Made by a program: the position numbers and the translations under genes. A stretch of 13,630 nt of DNA from Frankiales bacterium (GTDB taxonomy: Bacteria > Actinomycetota > Actinomycetes > Mycobacteriales > SCTD01): assembly GCA_025465145.1 (NCBI GenBank), contig JAODNS010000154.1, positions 1-13,630 on the forward strand, read 5' to 3'. The notes under the pieces are model-generated. The model saw only the letters and a list, made by a program, of their open reading frames with translations. It did no database searches and was not told where the DNA came from. How positions within the stretch are numbered: the stretch's first letter is position 1; each line of letters opens with the position of its first letter. Below are positions 12,732-13,630 of the stretch, one piece after another.

Positions 12732-12743
12732 GGGCGCACCGTA
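12732..12743 (-). promoter_or_regulatory. -10-like hexamer before NHEJ polymerase gene
   Basis: On the minus strand TACGGT (12743 down to 12738) fits the TAnnnT pattern and lies 6 bases before the ATG at 12731, with no Shine-Dalgarno. It sits in the 49-base divergent gap shared with msrB. It is a candidate leaderless promoter. Confidence 0.4.
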
Positions 12744-12780
12744 CGGGAACACGGCCCGGCAGCATCGCGCTGACACAGGC

Positions 12781-13188
12781 ATGACCTTCCCCGTGCAGAA
12801 GACCGATGAGCAGTGGCGCCGGGAGCTGAGTGCGGAGGAGTACGCCGTGCTCCGCAAGGCGGGCACCGAGCGGCCGTGGACCGGCGAGTACAACGAGACG
12901 AAGACCGTCGGCGTCTACTCCTGCCGCGCCTGCGACGCCGAGCTGTTCGAGTCCGACACGAAGTTCGACTCGCACTGCGGCTGGCCGAGCTTCTACGCGC
13001 CCAAGGCCGAAGACGCCGTCGTCCTGAAGGAAGACATCAGCCTGGGCATGAAGCGGGTCGAGGTGCTCTGCGCGAGCTGCGGCAGCCACCTCGGGCACGT
13101 GTTCGATGACGCGCCGCAGACGCCGACGGGTGACCGCTTCTGCATGAACTCCGTGTCGCTGCGCCTCAAGCCGGCGGACGAGGCGTAG
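12781..13188 (+). CDS. msrB: Peptide methionine (R)-S-oxide reductase
   Basis: This 135-residue cytosolic enzyme reduces methionine-R-sulfoxide in proteins, using thioredoxin. Its length and motifs are those of a full-length MsrB. Two CxxC pairs bind zinc (C48/C51 in SCRAC and C97/C100 in CASC). CGWPSFYAP (66-74) holds the likely resolving Cys66, HLGHVFDD (103-110) is conserved, and RFCMNSVSLRL (119-129) carries the catalytic Cys121. ATG 12781 gives the usual TFPVQKTDEQWRRELS start. It is divergent from the NHEJ polymerase gene across 49 bases and convergent with the HemQ gene. Placing oxidative-damage repair beside a heme-peroxide enzyme is sensible but may be chance. TAG stop. Confidence 0.95.
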   Translation: MTFPVQKTDEQWRRELSAEEYAVLRKAGTERPWTGEYNETKTVGVYSCRACDAELFESDTKFDSHCGWPSFYAPKAEDAVVLKEDISLGMKRVEVLCASCGSHLGHVFDDAPQTPTGDRFCMNSVSLRLKPADEA

Positions 13189-13204
13189 CAGGCGCGGGCG
13201 CAGC

Positions 13205-13271
13205 TGCACCAGTTCCTGCACGCCGGCTCGCGCCGAGCGTGCGCCCGGGGCCGCCGGCGGGTTCTGGTGCA
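13205..13271. terminator. Likely bidirectional terminator between convergent msrB and hemQ
   Basis: The 105-base gap between two convergent stops holds a GC-rich hairpin. Arm GCACGCCGGC (13218-13227), loop TCGC, then GCCG (13232-13235) and GCGTGC (13237-13242) with a single bulged A form a 10-bp stem. Outer 8-base arms TGCACCAG (13205-13212) and CTGGTGCA (13264-13271) enclose it. There is no T-run, as is common in high-GC actinomycetes. Confidence 0.5.
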
Positions 13272-13293
13272 TCCGCGCACGCGGCGACAGCAG

Positions 13294-13630
13294 CTACGGG
13301 AGCGAGGAGACCAGCTCGGCGACGCTCTTCATCCCACCGGTGAAGAACGGCGTCTCCAGCTTCGTGTGCAGCCGGGCCCGCGCGGCGCGCAGGTGCCGCA
13401 TCGCGTCGACGATGCGGTGCAGCTCGTCGGCCTCGAAGGCCAGCAGCCACTCGTAGTCGCCGAGGGCGAAGGCGGCGACGGTGTTGGCGCGCACGTCCTC
13501 GAACTCGCGGCCCATGATCCCGTGCTCGCTGAGCATGCCGCGCCGCTCGTAGTCGGGCAGCAGGTACCACTCGAGCGAGCGGTTGAACGGGTAGACGCAG
13601 ACGTACTTCTTCGGGTCCTCGCGCCGCACG
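13294..13630 (-). CDS. hemQ: HemQ-type coproheme decarboxylase, C-terminal part (5' end beyond window)
   Basis: The visible 111 or so residues are the C-terminal half of a chlorite-dismutase-family protein of the HemQ type. This enzyme makes heme b from coproheme with hydrogen peroxide in the monoderm pathway. Features are YVCVYPFNRSLEWYLLP, a short helix with RRGMLSEHGIMGREF (an HGxxGR motif that carries the proximal heme His in the family), DYEWLLAFEADELHRIVDAM and a final ETPFFTGG. The order matches known HemQ C-termini. The family is about 230 residues, so roughly half the gene lies to the right of the window. It ends with TAG and converges on msrB. No heme-binding claim beyond the family motif can be made from this part. 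Confidence 0.9.
   Translation of the reverse strand, partial: VRREDPKKYVCVYPFNRSLEWYLLPDYERRGMLSEHGIMGREFEDVRANTVAAFALGDYEWLLAFEADELHRIVDAMRHLRAARARLHTKLETPFFTGGMKSVAELVSSLP

Noticed and set aside
2908..13296. Organism-wide reassignment of TAG to a sense codon
   Set aside because: TAG ends at least five apparently normal genes here (stops at 1859, 5838, 10489, 13188 and 13294) at the expected family C-termini, so TAG works as a stop. Site-specific recoding remains possible but unsupported.

Overview
This window is high-GC, densely packed bacterial chromosome, most likely from an actinomycete. The codon usage is strongly G/C at third positions, there are many GTG starts, and the gene families fit: a HemQ-type heme enzyme, a LigD-type polymerase with a separate ATP-dependent ligase, a DoxX protein and an ABC-F protein. 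The genus cannot be fixed from the sequence. Sixteen protein genes or gene remnants are visible. There are no RNA genes, insertion sequences or CRISPR arrays, and no gene-free stretch exceeds about 170 bases.

Layout from left to right: the 3' part of a phosphotransferase-fold gene (+); a DoxX membrane protein (-); a small DUF1653 protein and a DUF6941-like protein overlapping by 4 bases (+); a membrane PH-like protein and a small membrane protein with a frameshift (-); a LigC-type ATP-dependent DNA ligase interrupted by TAG exactly at its catalytic lysine (+); a holin-family membrane protein, an ABC-F ATPase and a PAS-PAS-REC-histidine kinase (+); acyl-CoA thioesterase II (+); a surface-protein cluster of SipW-type signal peptidase, TasA/CalY-like protein and two further secreted proteins (+,+,+,-); an NHEJ polymerase-domain protein (-); MsrB (+); and the C-terminal part of a HemQ-type coproheme decarboxylase (-, running off the right edge).

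Three themes stand out. First, both NHEJ-type genes carry an in-frame TAG that looks acquired: one replaces the ligase nucleophile, the other is followed by 38 codons that still look coding in the polymerase tail. Together they suggest decay of this repair branch, sequence error or, less likely, recoding. Second, the SipW/TasA-like cluster (9333-11451) looks like an exported surface-protein or fibre locus. A perfect 21-bp hairpin sits across the signal-peptide region of its third gene, and repeated ACCAG/CTGGT boxes lie upstream. Third, several genes lack a Shine-Dalgarno sequence but have a -10-like hexamer 6-7 bases before the start codon. The clearest case is a 17-bp divergent gap with overlapping hexamers for both directions, which suggests leaderless transcription.
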